A stretch of 64,000 nucleotides of DNA from Nostoc sp. UHCC 0870 (GTDB lineage: Bacteria; Cyanobacteriota; Cyanobacteriia; Cyanobacteriales; Nostocaceae), in contig NZ_CP091915.1 in assembly GCF_022063185.1 (NCBI RefSeq), positions 1 through 64,000 of the forward strand. The letters run 5' to 3'. Positions within the stretch are counted from its first letter, which is position 1, and the number at the start of each line of letters is the position of its first letter. The notes beneath the pieces were generated by a model. It had not been told where the DNA came from and did not search any database. It saw only the letters and a list, made by a program, of their open reading frames with translations. Positions 1-9,868 of the stretch are shown here, in pieces. Made by a program: the position numbers and the translations under genes.

Positions 1-906
1 ACCAATAATTACTTGCTGAATATCAACAGGGATATTGACACTGAGCCAAATGGATACTTTATTCCAGTATTCTTTACGAGAAAGTTCCGCTACCTCAATA
101 ATTTGTGCTACTTCAGCAGCCTTAAACTCAGCATTCTTGCTTCGAGCCAAAGTGTTGAAAAATCTCGGTTTTAACGCTGAACCTGATAGATGAACAGCTT
201 TTAACAAATCATTTAAGTTCTGTCCTGATGTTCGGCTTTTGATTCTCTCCAACATCCACGCCAAGCCTAATCCTTCCGTCTTTCCAGTTGATATGCCACG
301 AGTAAATATTACGGCTGATATATCCCGAAAACCCAGCATCACCACAGCAATGTTCATCTTATTAAAATCTGTACCGAGTTTTTTACTTCGCGTCAATACC
401 AATCCCCCACCCTCCGGTAAGCATTGAAAGCTGATGAGATTTACACAAAATTCTTTCCCTCGAAAGCTGAAGTTAGATAGTGCCTTCTTTAAACCCATCT
501 CCAATCTTTCTCTGTCTTCCCATTCTCCATAAGGCAAAAGTAATCCCAATGATAAATCAAGATGGGAATTTAACCCTTCTCTCATCGCTATTGCTCCCAC
601 TGCTGCCAAGGTTTTTGGAATCGCGTTCTCATACTTGAGTTCTAAAAAGTTGATTCGCGCTTCAAAATATTTTTGCGCCAAAAAACCCACCGCATAATAT
701 TCTTCTTTGTACTCTATCCACGCTTCATTCTCTGGATTCGGTCGGCTCATTTGTCCAGACTCATATAAATCCAGCGAGTCTTTGGATATCTTAATTAACT
801 CTGATTCCATACACAGCATCTCTGCCTTGCTCGGTATTTCCGAGGGAAGACAATACACCATCTTCGTCATTGAAGTTCCAGGATCTAGACTCAACATTAA
901 ATCCAC
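1..906 (-). CDS. Actin-like (ParM/Alp-type) ATPase, 3' end outside window
   Basis: The frame is open from a start near 906 to the window edge (about 300 residues). Residues 4-15 read MLSLDPGTSMTK, the phosphate-1 loop (DxGxxxxK) of actin/Hsp70-fold ATPases. Near residue 190, 'IAVVMLGFRDISAVIF' sits where phosphate-2 is expected but lacks the usual D-G pair. I chose GTG at 906 because it restores the first beta strand (VDLMLSLDPG) and has a GGGGGA ribosome site; ATG at 897 is the alternative. It is transcribed away from the relaxase gene. By family it would be a filament-forming plasmid segregation protein, but a partner is not visible. The fold is likely; the exact subfamily is unknown. Confidence 0.6.
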   Translation of the reverse strand, partial: MDLMLSLDPGTSMTKMVYCLPSEIPSKAEMLCMESELIKISKDSLDLYESGQMSRPNPENEAWIEYKEEYYAVGFLAQKYFEARINFLELKYENAIPKTLAAVGAIAMREGLNSHLDLSLGLLLPYGEWEDRERLEMGLKKALSNFSFRGKEFCVNLISFQCLPEGGGLVLTRSKKLGTDFNKMNIAVVMLGFRDISAVIFTRGISTGKTEGLGLAWMLERIKSRTSGQNLNDLLKAVHLSGSALKPRFFNTLARSKNAEFKAAEVAQIIEVAELSRKEYWNKVSIWLSVNIPVDIQQVIIG

Positions 907-1633
907 ATGAAATTTCCCCCGTTTTTCACCCTTTATCAAGAATTATTCCTAAAAAGCTCAAACGCTTATCCTGTAATTGCTTCAGCCTTTGTAAATAAAT
1001 CTTGTGAAATATTGCAATTGTGCTTTTATTTCACTGGTTTGTGCATTACACGAAAAATCGTGCCAATTCCCAATTTTCACCAATTACATCCAATACATCC
1101 CAATCCTCTACACCAGAAATTCAAATTATTTGCTAATATTCTCACACATTTAACATTCTCTAATCACTCCATTTTCATTAACTTAATAAATCCCAATAAA
1201 TCCCAGAACTTCTTAGAAGTCTCCCAATTTTTCCCAATATTTAACCAACAAACTTAAATACGCTCAAGCACTCATAACCCCTGCAATCTATATTTTTCTG
1301 ACGCACAGTACGCCAAATTTGGCGGAAAGTTTTTCGCATATTTTGCTATATTTAATCTCAAGACAAGTATCGAGGAAAAATATTTTTTGAAGTCAGAGTT
1401 CCACCAAAAAAAATCAACTCGTCATCAAGTACAAGTAACTTTGATGATGGGGATAAACTTTGACTTCAAAACTTATTTGAAAGGCGATTATCTTGCGAAC
1501 AGAGAAAATAATCAGAATTTCTGGTCAAGATTACGTAGCACATTTATACACATTAAAGAGGAAAAGGAGCAGAGGGCAGGACTACAGCAAGTTTTCTCCC
1601 CTGCTCCCATGCTTACCAAATGGAGGGGTCGCC
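907..1633. other. Divergent intergenic region before the relaxase; oriT candidate
   Basis: This AT-rich stretch lies between the leftward actin-like gene and the rightward relaxase. It holds a perfect 14-nt palindrome CGCCAAATTTGGCG at 1311-1324. A frame from TTG at 1387 to 1650 has no recognisable domain and overlaps a purine-rich stretch (1560-1615) similar to the minisatellites inside the replication gene, so I do not call it a gene. oriT usually lies next to the relaxase gene, so this is the best place to look for it; that is inference. Confidence 0.4.
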
Positions 1634-4600
1634 ATGCTAACAGCAGCTAACGTCTCCTCCGAGATGGCGGTGAACTACTTCGTCAAGAATTACTATCACC
1701 AAGGAAAGTCGCTATGGAGTGGACAAGGGGCGGAGAAACTGGGATTGTCAGGGGCGATTGATGACGAATATGCTTTTAAAAATGTGATTGAAGGGCTTAC
1801 GCCTGACGGTCAGCAGGAATTGAACGCCAGGGCAGTCAAGCCAAAAACTCGCAGAGCCGCATTAGACTGTACATTTTCTGCCCCCAAAAGTGTGAGCTTG
1901 ATGGCATTGGTGGGTGGGGATAAACGTTTAATAGACGCTCACCATCAGGCTTTGAAACAAGTCATACAACTAATGGAACAGCGTTACGCCTACACCAGAG
2001 TGACTTCGGATAATGGCAGACATCGGGTGAAGACTAGCAACTTGGTGGTAGCTCAGTTTGACCACATCGAAAGTCGAGATTTAGACCCACATCTGCACAC
2101 CCATTGTTTGCTGATGAATATGACGCAAACACCTGATGGTCAGTGGATGAGTTTGGGCAATGGTGAGATATTCGCTAATAAGAAATTCTTGGGCATGGCA
2201 TACCAAAGCTATCTGGCGCGTGAGGTGCAGAAGCTGGGGTATGAGATAGAACCTCGCTTACATGGGCAGTTTGATATAAAAGGCTTTAAGGAAGAGGATT
2301 TAGAAGTATTTTCCCAACGCAGACAGCAGATACTTGCCAAAGCTGGGGCTAACTCCACCTGGGCAGAACGCGAGAAAGTTTGGGACACAACCAGACAACG
2401 CAAGCAGAATCTACCAGAATCAGAGTTACGAGCTTTGTGGCTTCAAGAAGCACAGGCATTGGGTATTACCTTTGTCCAGGCGGGAGAACCAAAATATGAA
2501 CAGGCGGCTGCGGTCGGGGAACAACAAAGTCTTAAAGAAGCCTTAGAAAATGCAATCGCACACTGTAGTGAGAGAAATGTCGCCTTTAGACTGGAAGAAT
2601 TAGAAAAATTTATCCTCTGTGAGAGGTTAGCCACAGATGTCACAGCAATTGAACCACTGGTGAAAGAACATCCAGAACTCATCAGTCTACCTCTGTTAAC
2701 TGACCAATTCACAACGATGACAGCAGTTCGCCGAGAACTGGCAACCATCGAATTAATGCAGCAGGGTCAAGGGAGAGTCCCCCCAATTGCTCAAGTAGAA
2801 ATAGTTGAAAGCCTGTTAGAAAAAACCTTACTCAATCAGGGGCAGAGGCAAGCCGTACAACTAGCAGCACTAACCCAAGACCAGTTTATCGCTTGGCAGG
2901 GGGTAGCTGGTGCGGGTAAAACTTTTGCACTCAAGGAATTGAAAGCTTTAGCCACTGATGCTGGATATACCATTAAAGGATTCGCCCCCAGTTCAGCCGC
3001 CGCAACGGTGTTGAGTCAAGAATTAGAGATTGAGACTCAGACAGTGGCGCGATTGTTGGTGTCTGAGCCGTCGCCAGAAAATGAACCCAATCAAAATCAA
3101 ATTTGGATTGTGGATGAAGCGGGATTACTCAGTGCCAAAGATGCTCATGCACTACTGCAACGGGCAACCCTTGAGCAAGCCAGAGTTCTGTTTGTGGGTG
3201 ACACTCGTCAATTATCAGCAGTCGAAGCAGGCAACCCGTTTAAATCCTTGCAACAAGCGGGAATTAAAACCGCATATCTGAATGAATCTTTACGCCAAAA
3301 AGACCCCAAACTCAAATTAGCCGTCGATTTAATTGCTGATGGCAGAGTACAAGCGGGTTTTGAGCATTTGTTAGCCAATGGCTCTATTCTTACTGTTGAT
3401 GCTTCAGACAAAATCGCAGCGATCGCTAATGATTATATGATGGCTTCCCAGAGCAACGAGTCAAAACTCTGGTTTTAGCTGGAACGAATGCCGAAAGACT
3501 TGCCCTTACCGAAGCCATTCGAGACAAGCTCAAAGATGAAGGGACTTTGGGAGAAACTGCAACCATCACCCAACTGCAAACCAAAAATCTGTCGAAAGTA
3601 CAGATGCGGTTTGCCCATAACTTTGAAATTGGGGATGTGATCATGCCAACACGCGATTATAAACGTCGCGGATTATCTAAGGGTCAACTGTATGAAGTGG
3701 TAGGTCAAACTACTGACAAATTGACCCTTAAAAGTGATGATGGCAGTCACTTAGAAGTCGATACAACCTTTGACAAAGCCGTATATCACTCTCAAGAAAT
3801 TGAAATTGCGGTAGGCGATCGCTTGCAATGGAAGAAGAATGATAGACAATTGGGACGACGCAACGGACAAGAATTTACTGTTACGGCTATTGGGCAAGAA
3901 AAAGCCCAGATTCAATATCTTGATGGTCACACTGAGTCCATCAGCTTATTCCCAGCCCAGAATCTAGACTATGGGTGGGTGAGTACAACATATAGTAGCC
4001 AAGGTAAAACTGCTAACCGAGTTCTCATTGCGGCAGATTTCACTATTGGACAAGAAAGTTTTTATGTTGCCGCCAGTCGTGCCAAACATGAACTCAAGAT
4101 TTATACCGAAGATCCAACTCGATTATTAGAGTTGGCACAAGAGTCAAAAGCCAAAGAAAATGCTTTGGAATTGCTCCGAACACAGGTTAAGGAGTCTCAG
4201 CAACAGCAGCTAGTAAATGTCAGCAATGAAGTTTCTACGGTAGCAACCGAAACAGTCATCTCTACTCCAGTTGTACAACCAGTTTTGAAGTCAGTAGCAT
4301 CTAATGTTCAAAGCAACCTGGAAGCATCAACCGCACTTCCTTTAGTCCAACCTGTAATCCAAGAGACACCAGATGCTACCAAGGTTTTTGAGAAACCCAT
4401 ACTAAAGCCAAAAACATCTGTACCTAATGTTGCATTTTGGACTCCATATTCTGCGCCATCTCCTGAGCATATAGACCCAGAACACTGGCAAGAACTGGTA
4501 GAAAAAAAGCGCGATTCACCCAGAAATTGCAGCTTTGAACTTTAAAAGCTTGCATCTTGACCCCATCGAACAAGAACATGAGGCTTGGGAACATCTAATA

Positions 4601-5954
4601 TATAGTGACAATATCTCCCGCCGTAATGATGGACGGCTGCGGGATGGAGATTTAAAGAGATATTCTCACATCGAAGCGGGTGGTTGGTGGTGTCATGCTG
4701 GGGTTGACCCTCGCTCATTTCCTTCACTGCAACCTCAACAACAACCAACTACCAAAATCTGGGGATGCTACAAGCCTAATGCTCCTAGAAATCAAATTGA
4801 TGACCCCGGAAAATTCATCAAATACGAGCATCCCCCTAAAGTTGATTTAAGCATCTTCCTACTTGATGTCCCCGAAGATATAGCTGAACGCATCTACAAA
4901 AAATACGGTGTCGAACCATCCCATAGCGATGGCCAATCTGGGTTTTGGTATTGTGTTTGGAAAACATAATCTCCCTATTACGATCACTGAAGGAGCGAAG
5001 AAGGCCGCCAGTTTGTTAAGCCAGGGTCACGCCACTATTGGACTGCCGGGAATCTATGCAGGGTATCGCAGTAAGGATGAACATGGTGAACAAATCGAGC
5101 CTGTATTACATGAAGAATTAGCCATTTTCGCCACACCTAACAGGCATATTCAGTTTTGTTTTGACTACGAAACTAAACCCAAAACATTACACAATATTCA
5201 AATTGCTACATCACGGACTGGACGACTTTTGGAACAACAGGGAGCGAAAGTCAAAGTCGTGACACTCCCAGGGCCAGATAAAGGAGTGGATGATTTTATC
5301 GTCGCTGTTGGGTCACTTGCCTATGAAAAGGTGAGCCATCAAGCGATGAATTTAAAAGATTGGCAACAGCGTCATCAACAACGTGCAATTGCCATAGAAC
5401 CACCGAGAAAGTTAACTCCAGAGCAACGTCAACAACGGCTAGCCTCTGAGTCAAATCAAACACAGGAGCAAATCAATGGAATCCCACAACAACATAGACC
5501 AAACACAAGTCATAGCACTAGCAGTCGCATCCTTAACGGAGAAGATAGAGGAATTAAGCAACAAAATCCTACACCTCGAACAGAGCCAAACACAAGAGAT
5601 GACCAATTTCTTACAGCAATTAGCCGAGACGTTGAATTCCAAGAAATCGAACAATTTGGAGACGACATTGCAAGAATTAACCAAAGCATTAGAAACAATG
5701 ACATCAGAAGTCAGCCAACAGAGAGAGTCTCAGGAGGAGCTAACCAAAACGATTCAGCAATTATTGACTACACAGGTACTCACACCCGAATTTCCCAGTC
5801 TAGTTTAGATGCAATCGCTGACTTTGTTGATCAGTCCACCATTGAGTCTGCCATAGTTGAAAAACTCTCACTACTTTCTCAGGAGCTATCCCAATTCCAT
5901 CATGATTTCAGCAGTGAGACGAATTATACTAGAGCAATTGAGATTGGTTCTTGA
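1634..5954 (+). pseudogene. MobF (TrwC/TraI-like) relaxase-helicase with C-terminal DUF3854, three frameshifts
   Basis: This is the nicking and unwinding enzyme of conjugation. ATG 1634 follows GGAGGGG; the next residues, LTAANVSSEMAVNYF, match TrwC N-termini, with candidate nucleophile tyrosines at 20-21. The HUH metal motif HLHTH is near residue 155. The helicase Walker A GVAGAGKT is near 425 and the Walker B region is IWIVDEAG. A Pro/Val-rich linker leads to DUF3854 ('EGAKKAASLLSQGH', 'FDYETKPKT', 'KGVDDF'). Three indels break the frame: one C missing near 3450 (TCC-CAG where TCC-CCA is expected), an extra A in the A7 run at 4502-4508, and an extra A in the A4 run near 4962-4965. Correcting them gives exactly 1440 codons. 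The last 160 residues are low-complexity and share DNA with a coiled-coil frame, so the true 3' end is uncertain. Confidence 0.85.
5476..5808 (+). CDS. Small coiled-coil protein overlapping the relaxase 3' end
   Basis: This 110-residue frame has ATG 5476 with AGGAG about nine bases upstream. It is nearly all heptad-patterned helix ('LTEKIEELSNKILHLEQ', 'LETTLQELTKALETM', 'ELTKTIQQLL'). The same DNA is also open in the relaxase frame, where it encodes disordered, N/S/T/R-rich sequence. The helical frame looks the more constrained of the two. It may be a genuine overlapping relaxosome accessory gene, or the relaxase tail may once have ended earlier. I recognise no family. Confidence 0.5.
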   Translation: MESHNNIDQTQVIALAVASLTEKIEELSNKILHLEQSQTQEMTNFLQQLAETLNSKKSNNLETTLQELTKALETMTSEVSQQRESQEELTKTIQQLLTTQVLTPEFPSLV

Positions 5955-6441
5955 TCACAAAAAACAAAGTCAACTTTCACAACAAACTGTGGATGCAATC
6001 GCTGACTTTGTTGACCAGTCTGCCATTGAGTTTATTCTTGTTGAGAAATTACCAGCACTCATTCATGAACTATCACAGCTTAAAACTAATAACCCTATCC
6101 ACAATTTAGAACCCGTAATTGATAAATTAGTTAATCGTTTTCAATATCAAGAAAATTTAAATTTAATGCTTAAACAGGAAATTCATAATTTGGATAAGAT
6201 AGCACTAAAAGCTTTATTTATGGAAGTCGGTAAATATGTTAAAGGCGAAAAAGTTACAGGCGAGAAGGTGAACGAATTATTCTGTTTAGTTGGTCAAGCT
6301 GATTCACCTTTAACTTTTGAGCAAAGAATGGATACTGTTCGTCAATTAATTAGAAACGACAAACCCCAACTTATGAAAAAGTTAGGACTTAATTCTCCGC
6401 ATAATCATGATCAGAAAAGTTATCCAAAATTTAGGAGATAA
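5902..6441 (+). CDS. Helical protein with duplicated DAIADFVDQ module
   Basis: ATG 5902 gives 179 residues; a TTG at 5857 is a weaker, longer option. The stretch 'VDAIADFVDQSAIEFILVEKL' near residues 30-50 is almost the same as 'LDAIADFVDQSTIESAIVEKL' in the preceding relaxase-tail frame, about 185 nt upstream, so a coding segment has been tandemly duplicated across a frame change. The rest is Leu/Lys-rich helix with no transmembrane segment. It sits between the relaxase and the opposed conjugation operon and may be a relaxosome or transfer accessory. Function unknown. Confidence 0.55.
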   Translation: MISAVRRIILEQLRLVLDHKKQSQLSQQTVDAIADFVDQSAIEFILVEKLPALIHELSQLKTNNPIHNLEPVIDKLVNRFQYQENLNLMLKQEIHNLDKIALKALFMEVGKYVKGEKVTGEKVNELFCLVGQADSPLTFEQRMDTVRQLIRNDKPQLMKKLGLNSPHNHDQKSYPKFRR

Positions 6442-6447
6442 GGAAGA

Positions 6448-7576
6448 TTATCTACGCATTCCCTTGCCAAGAGATGGTGATTCTTGTTTAGCTTTCTGCT
6501 CCAGTCTATGATGTTGTTCAACCACAACATCAACTTTCTTAAGTGCTTCTAAATGCTGTTCTGAAACGTTAGGCGATAAAGCTCCATTATGAAGAACTGG
6601 TTGTCCATTTTTCGCCCGAACAATAATATTATCACCTTGCTGCTCAAAATCGAAACTAGAACTTTTGAAACTTACAGAGCCATCTGAGTTAGATTTTCCC
6701 AAAATTCTCAGCAATGCTCTCACACTTTTTTTCAATTGCTTTACCTTTAGCATTTTCACTCCATTGATGAGTTTTATGTTTCCAGTTATCTACTTTGCTT
6801 TTAACTTGGGATTTCATACCATTCATTTGTTGTTTGGTATGATTAACCCTAGACATAACTGAATCTTTCAAGCTCTTAAATAACCCTTGCGCTATTTGCT
6901 TCACACCTTTCTCAATTCCACCCACAAAATTTTGCAGCTTCGTATTTTGAATTGCTGGTAAAGAGCGATTAACTTTAGCTAAAGTTTGCTGGGTCTTTTC
7001 AATTAACTTCTGTTGCTTCTCTAAAGACTTGAATAATTCACCAATTTGTTGTGCCAGTTGAGCAATGCTTTCCTCGTTTAGTTGGCCAGATTTTAAACTC
7101 TCAACTAATTCCTGCTGTTCTTGTACTTTCTTTTGCAGAACATTTACTTGCTTTTGCAGTTCTTCTACACTATATGTTCGCTCTACTATTGGTTTATTTT
7201 TCTGAGATTCATTTTCTTGAGTTTGAGATAGAGGCTGCGATAAACCTAATTTATCTTTTACTACTACTCCATCTTCTACATGAAATACTTCTTCCTCTCC
7301 AATTTTTATTGATACTTTACCTTTGAGATTTTGGGGTTCAAAAATAGCTTGGTTTAATTTATCTACCAAGTTTTTGTCAATAAAAGGGTTAATCTTGTTG
7401 AAATTATTATCATCAATTTTTCCTCTATATACATTTTCATTATCTACAGCAATAGAGATTTCATTTGAGGATTTTATTCCTCTTCTTTTAGCACTTTCGT
7501 AAATTATCTTTATTAAATTTTCTAAAGTCTCCAAATAATCCTTTTCGATTTTTTCTGCATCAGATACTTCAATCAT
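6448..7576 (-). pseudogene. Coiled-coil plasmid protein, one frameshift
   Basis: The 5' frame (7576 to 6689) starts MIEVSDAEKIEKD and holds a long coiled coil at about residues 130-210 ('VEELQKQVNVLQKKVQEQQ'), then a Lys-rich amphipathic tail. Near 6695 the frame shifts, most simply by one extra A in GGGAAAATC, to a second frame ending at 6448 ('NSDGSVSFKSSSFDFEQQ'). Removing one base gives 376 codons. Its start overlaps the stop of the upstream gene as TAATG, so translation is probably coupled. It is the last gene of the conjugation operon. No enzyme motif; perhaps a cytoplasmic partner of the coupling protein or relaxase. Confidence 0.6.
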
Positions 7577-7968
7577 TACTTACTCCAAGCTAGCATATCA
7601 ATCAAAGTAGATGGGTCAATAGTTACTTGAGGTAATGTTGCACCACCTAGCTTATTTAACACTTCTTGACCTTCAATTTCGATATAAGCAACATCCCCAT
7701 CAAGAAATACCGATACATAATGGGGATTGCCTTCAAATTCTGGAACATTATACTTTGTTAACACCCCATCAACTATGCGAACATTTACTTCTCCAGGAAG
7801 TGCATAGTAAATCTCAACACTTTCAGGTATATAACCTTCAGGAAATGGTTCTTCATCCCAAGCATATATCACACTCATCATCTCACGAGGATATTTATGT
7901 GCTAAGGCTGCTACATCCGGTGGTAATTTAGCAATTTCATTCAAAAAATATTCATTGAATTGAGGCAT
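7576..7968 (-). CDS. Hypothetical 130-residue operon protein
   Basis: An intact, acidic, mostly beta-predicted protein beginning MPQFNEYFLNEIAKLPPD; the start is preceded by AAGGAG. It has no signal peptide, membrane segment or motif that I recognise. Its stop overlaps the next start (TAATG). A repeat block of about 130 bp separates it from the VirD4-like gene upstream. It is one of the few intact genes in this cluster. Function unknown. Confidence 0.65.
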   Translation of the reverse strand: MPQFNEYFLNEIAKLPPDVAALAHKYPREMMSVIYAWDEEPFPEGYIPESVEIYYALPGEVNVRIVDGVLTKYNVPEFEGNPHYVSVFLDGDVAYIEIEGQEVLNKLGGATLPQVTIDPSTLIDMLAWSK

Positions 7969-7978
7969 ATTTACTCCT

Positions 7979-8107
7979 TAATTTATCGAACAGAATCCAG
8001 GAGTCAGAAGTCAGCAGTCAGAATACAAATATGAATAAAAGAATTTAGAATACAGGAGTTAATAAAATTTCTTCTGACTTCTGACTCCTGAGTGCTGACT
8101 CCTTAAC
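7979..8107. repeat. Heptamer-type inverted repeat block
   Basis: Runs of AGGAGTCAGAAGTCAGCAGTCAG near 7998-8020 face TTCTGACTTCTGACTCCTGAG near 8070-8090, so the spacer between two operon genes can fold back on itself. Similar CTGACTCCTGA units recur at about 62280-62340. Such short tandem repeats are common between genes in Nostoc-type genomes. It may act as a transcript-processing or attenuation site, but that is not shown. Confidence 0.6.
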
Positions 8108-9868
8108 TTATATCAAACTTGCATATTCTTTCAATTGCTCTTGATTTTCTATCAGAGGCAACAAATCTAATGCTTCTTGTCGTCTCACTCTCATTTCTTC
8201 ATCTGCTGGAATTTGTAAACTAGATTGCTCTGCTAATTTTTTTTGAAACTCATACCAGATTTTCACACTTTCAATTTCCGATTTTATATCTCTTTCAGGA
8301 ATCTTAATTTTTTCCAAAATCGGTAAACTTATCTGTCCACGAGAGCGAAATCCTGGACTAACTATTACCGCTTTTCCTTCTGGTAAAGTGTTAAATTGAT
8401 TCACTTCAAATAGTTGACGCGTGCTGTTTTGATCAGAATTAGACGTACTTGCCCCTGACTTCCCTCCCGATGAGCGAGAACGCTGTTTATAATTGACCTC
8501 AACATCACCCAAAAACTTACTAAATCTCTCGGCAGCAATATCATCCTGTGGGTTAAAAAATGCTTTGGTTGCACATCCTCCAAAAATTGCATTTGTTGTA
8601 TTCTCTCCATAGGCTTCTTCTAACATTGATAAGTTTTGTAATCCCAGGATTGACACCAGTCCATCTTCCCTATTCTGGTTGAGCCAATCTACCAACGCAG
8701 GCAAATAAAGCGTAGGCAATTCATCAATTCCTAATACTAATGGGCTAGTTCTTTTACCCGACACATTTCTACTTACTAATAAATGCAATATTGATACCAA
8801 CAATGGTGCAATTACATCTCGCTTTTCTTTATTCATCCCAAAAATTATCATCTGCCGACCCTTCAAATCCAATGGAATATTCGTTTTTCCACAGAAGGCT
8901 GCTAATGCTGCCGGCACCATAAACCTACTAAACAATCCACTAGCTGTGCCAACGATACTTGCAGCAGTTTCCGGCGACCCCGCTACCGACACAAACTGTG
9001 CAAACGCTTCTCTCACCATGAAATTCAGATTTTCAGCTTGTTCTATTCTGTGTACTAATTTTGGCAGTCCTAAAATCGCTTGGCACATCATGATATCTGG
9101 GTACTTTGTCCCTTTCGCCAACATAAATACTGCCTGTACCAGTTGATCTCCTGCATTGGTGAAAAAGCTATTCCCCGACTCATCTGAACCCAGTTGAAAG
9201 TTCCGGTTTAGCGTAATTGCTAACTGACGTGCCATCTCTGAGTCTTCGTTATTACGCAAAAAATCTATTGGGTTAGCTACTGCTGACTCTGGAAACCCTG
9301 GCGCGAGAACTGTCACTTTATACCCACGCTCCCTTGCATATCCTGCTAATATTGGAGCTTGTCCCTTGGCTTTGGCTGTTGCCGATTCTTGCTCACTGTA
9401 CTTAAAATCATATAAAACCAAAGGAAACCCCTGGTCAATAGCCGCACGGAGCAATGGTGTCACCATCGAAAATGATTTTCCACTACCTGGCCCACCACAA
9501 ACTAAAATCCCACGTTGTGCTTCTGGTAAATACATTGTGGCAGCGTCTTTGGGAATCTGGGTAATTCTCCGATTATTCACGACTTTGGTTTTGGTATTTT
9601 TCGGAGTCCCCACAAACAAACAAACCCGATTATGTTTGCGTTCTCGAATCTGCTGACATCCTAGTTTACGAGCTGCTGCCTTCTCTGCACTACCTCCCCA
9701 TCGAGCCGTCGCTAGTTTTCCTTTCCCTCCTTTGCTATCAATATATTTGGCTATGAGGATAACTGCACCACAAAAAAGTATTCCTAATCCGGCTGGTGAA
9801 ATCAACGCTGACTCCAGCCCAGGCGGTACAAATTGATTTAAACCGACTTGGGAGGTAATTTTTGTCAT
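8108..9868 (-). CDS. virD4: Type IV coupling protein, VirD4/TraG family
   Basis: This 586-residue ATPase would link the relaxosome to the secretion channel at the inner membrane. A hydrophobic N-terminal segment (about residues 15-40, 'PAGLGILFCGAVILIAKY') precedes the nucleotide-binding domain. Walker A CGGPGSGKSFSM lies near residue 122, Walker B 'LVLGIDELPTLYLPA' near 372, and 'SILGLQNLSMLEEAYG' follows as in the family. The ATG at 9868 is chosen because the upstream gene's stop overlaps it as ATGA and a GGGAG precedes it; a TTG at 9916 is longer but unlikely. It is intact, unlike most of its neighbours. Confidence 0.9.
   Translation of the reverse strand: MTKITSQVGLNQFVPPGLESALISPAGLGILFCGAVILIAKYIDSKGGKGKLATARWGGSAEKAAARKLGCQQIRERKHNRVCLFVGTPKNTKTKVVNNRRITQIPKDAATMYLPEAQRGILVCGGPGSGKSFSMVTPLLRAAIDQGFPLVLYDFKYSEQESATAKAKGQAPILAGYARERGYKVTVLAPGFPESAVANPIDFLRNNEDSEMARQLAITLNRNFQLGSDESGNSFFTNAGDQLVQAVFMLAKGTKYPDIMMCQAILGLPKLVHRIEQAENLNFMVREAFAQFVSVAGSPETAASIVGTASGLFSRFMVPAALAAFCGKTNIPLDLKGRQMIIFGMNKEKRDVIAPLLVSILHLLVSRNVSGKRTSPLVLGIDELPTLYLPALVDWLNQNREDGLVSILGLQNLSMLEEAYGENTTNAIFGGCATKAFFNPQDDIAAERFSKFLGDVEVNYKQRSRSSGGKSGASTSNSDQNSTRQLFEVNQFNTLPEGKAVIVSPGFRSRGQISLPILEKIKIPERDIKSEIESVKIWYEFQKKLAEQSSLQIPADEEMRVRRQEALDLLPLIENQEQLKEYASLI

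Noticed and set aside
907..1257. Open frame upstream of the relaxase
   Set aside because: It is Phe/Leu/Asn-rich AT-run translation with no motif and no ribosome site, and it begins inside the divergent actin-like promoter region.
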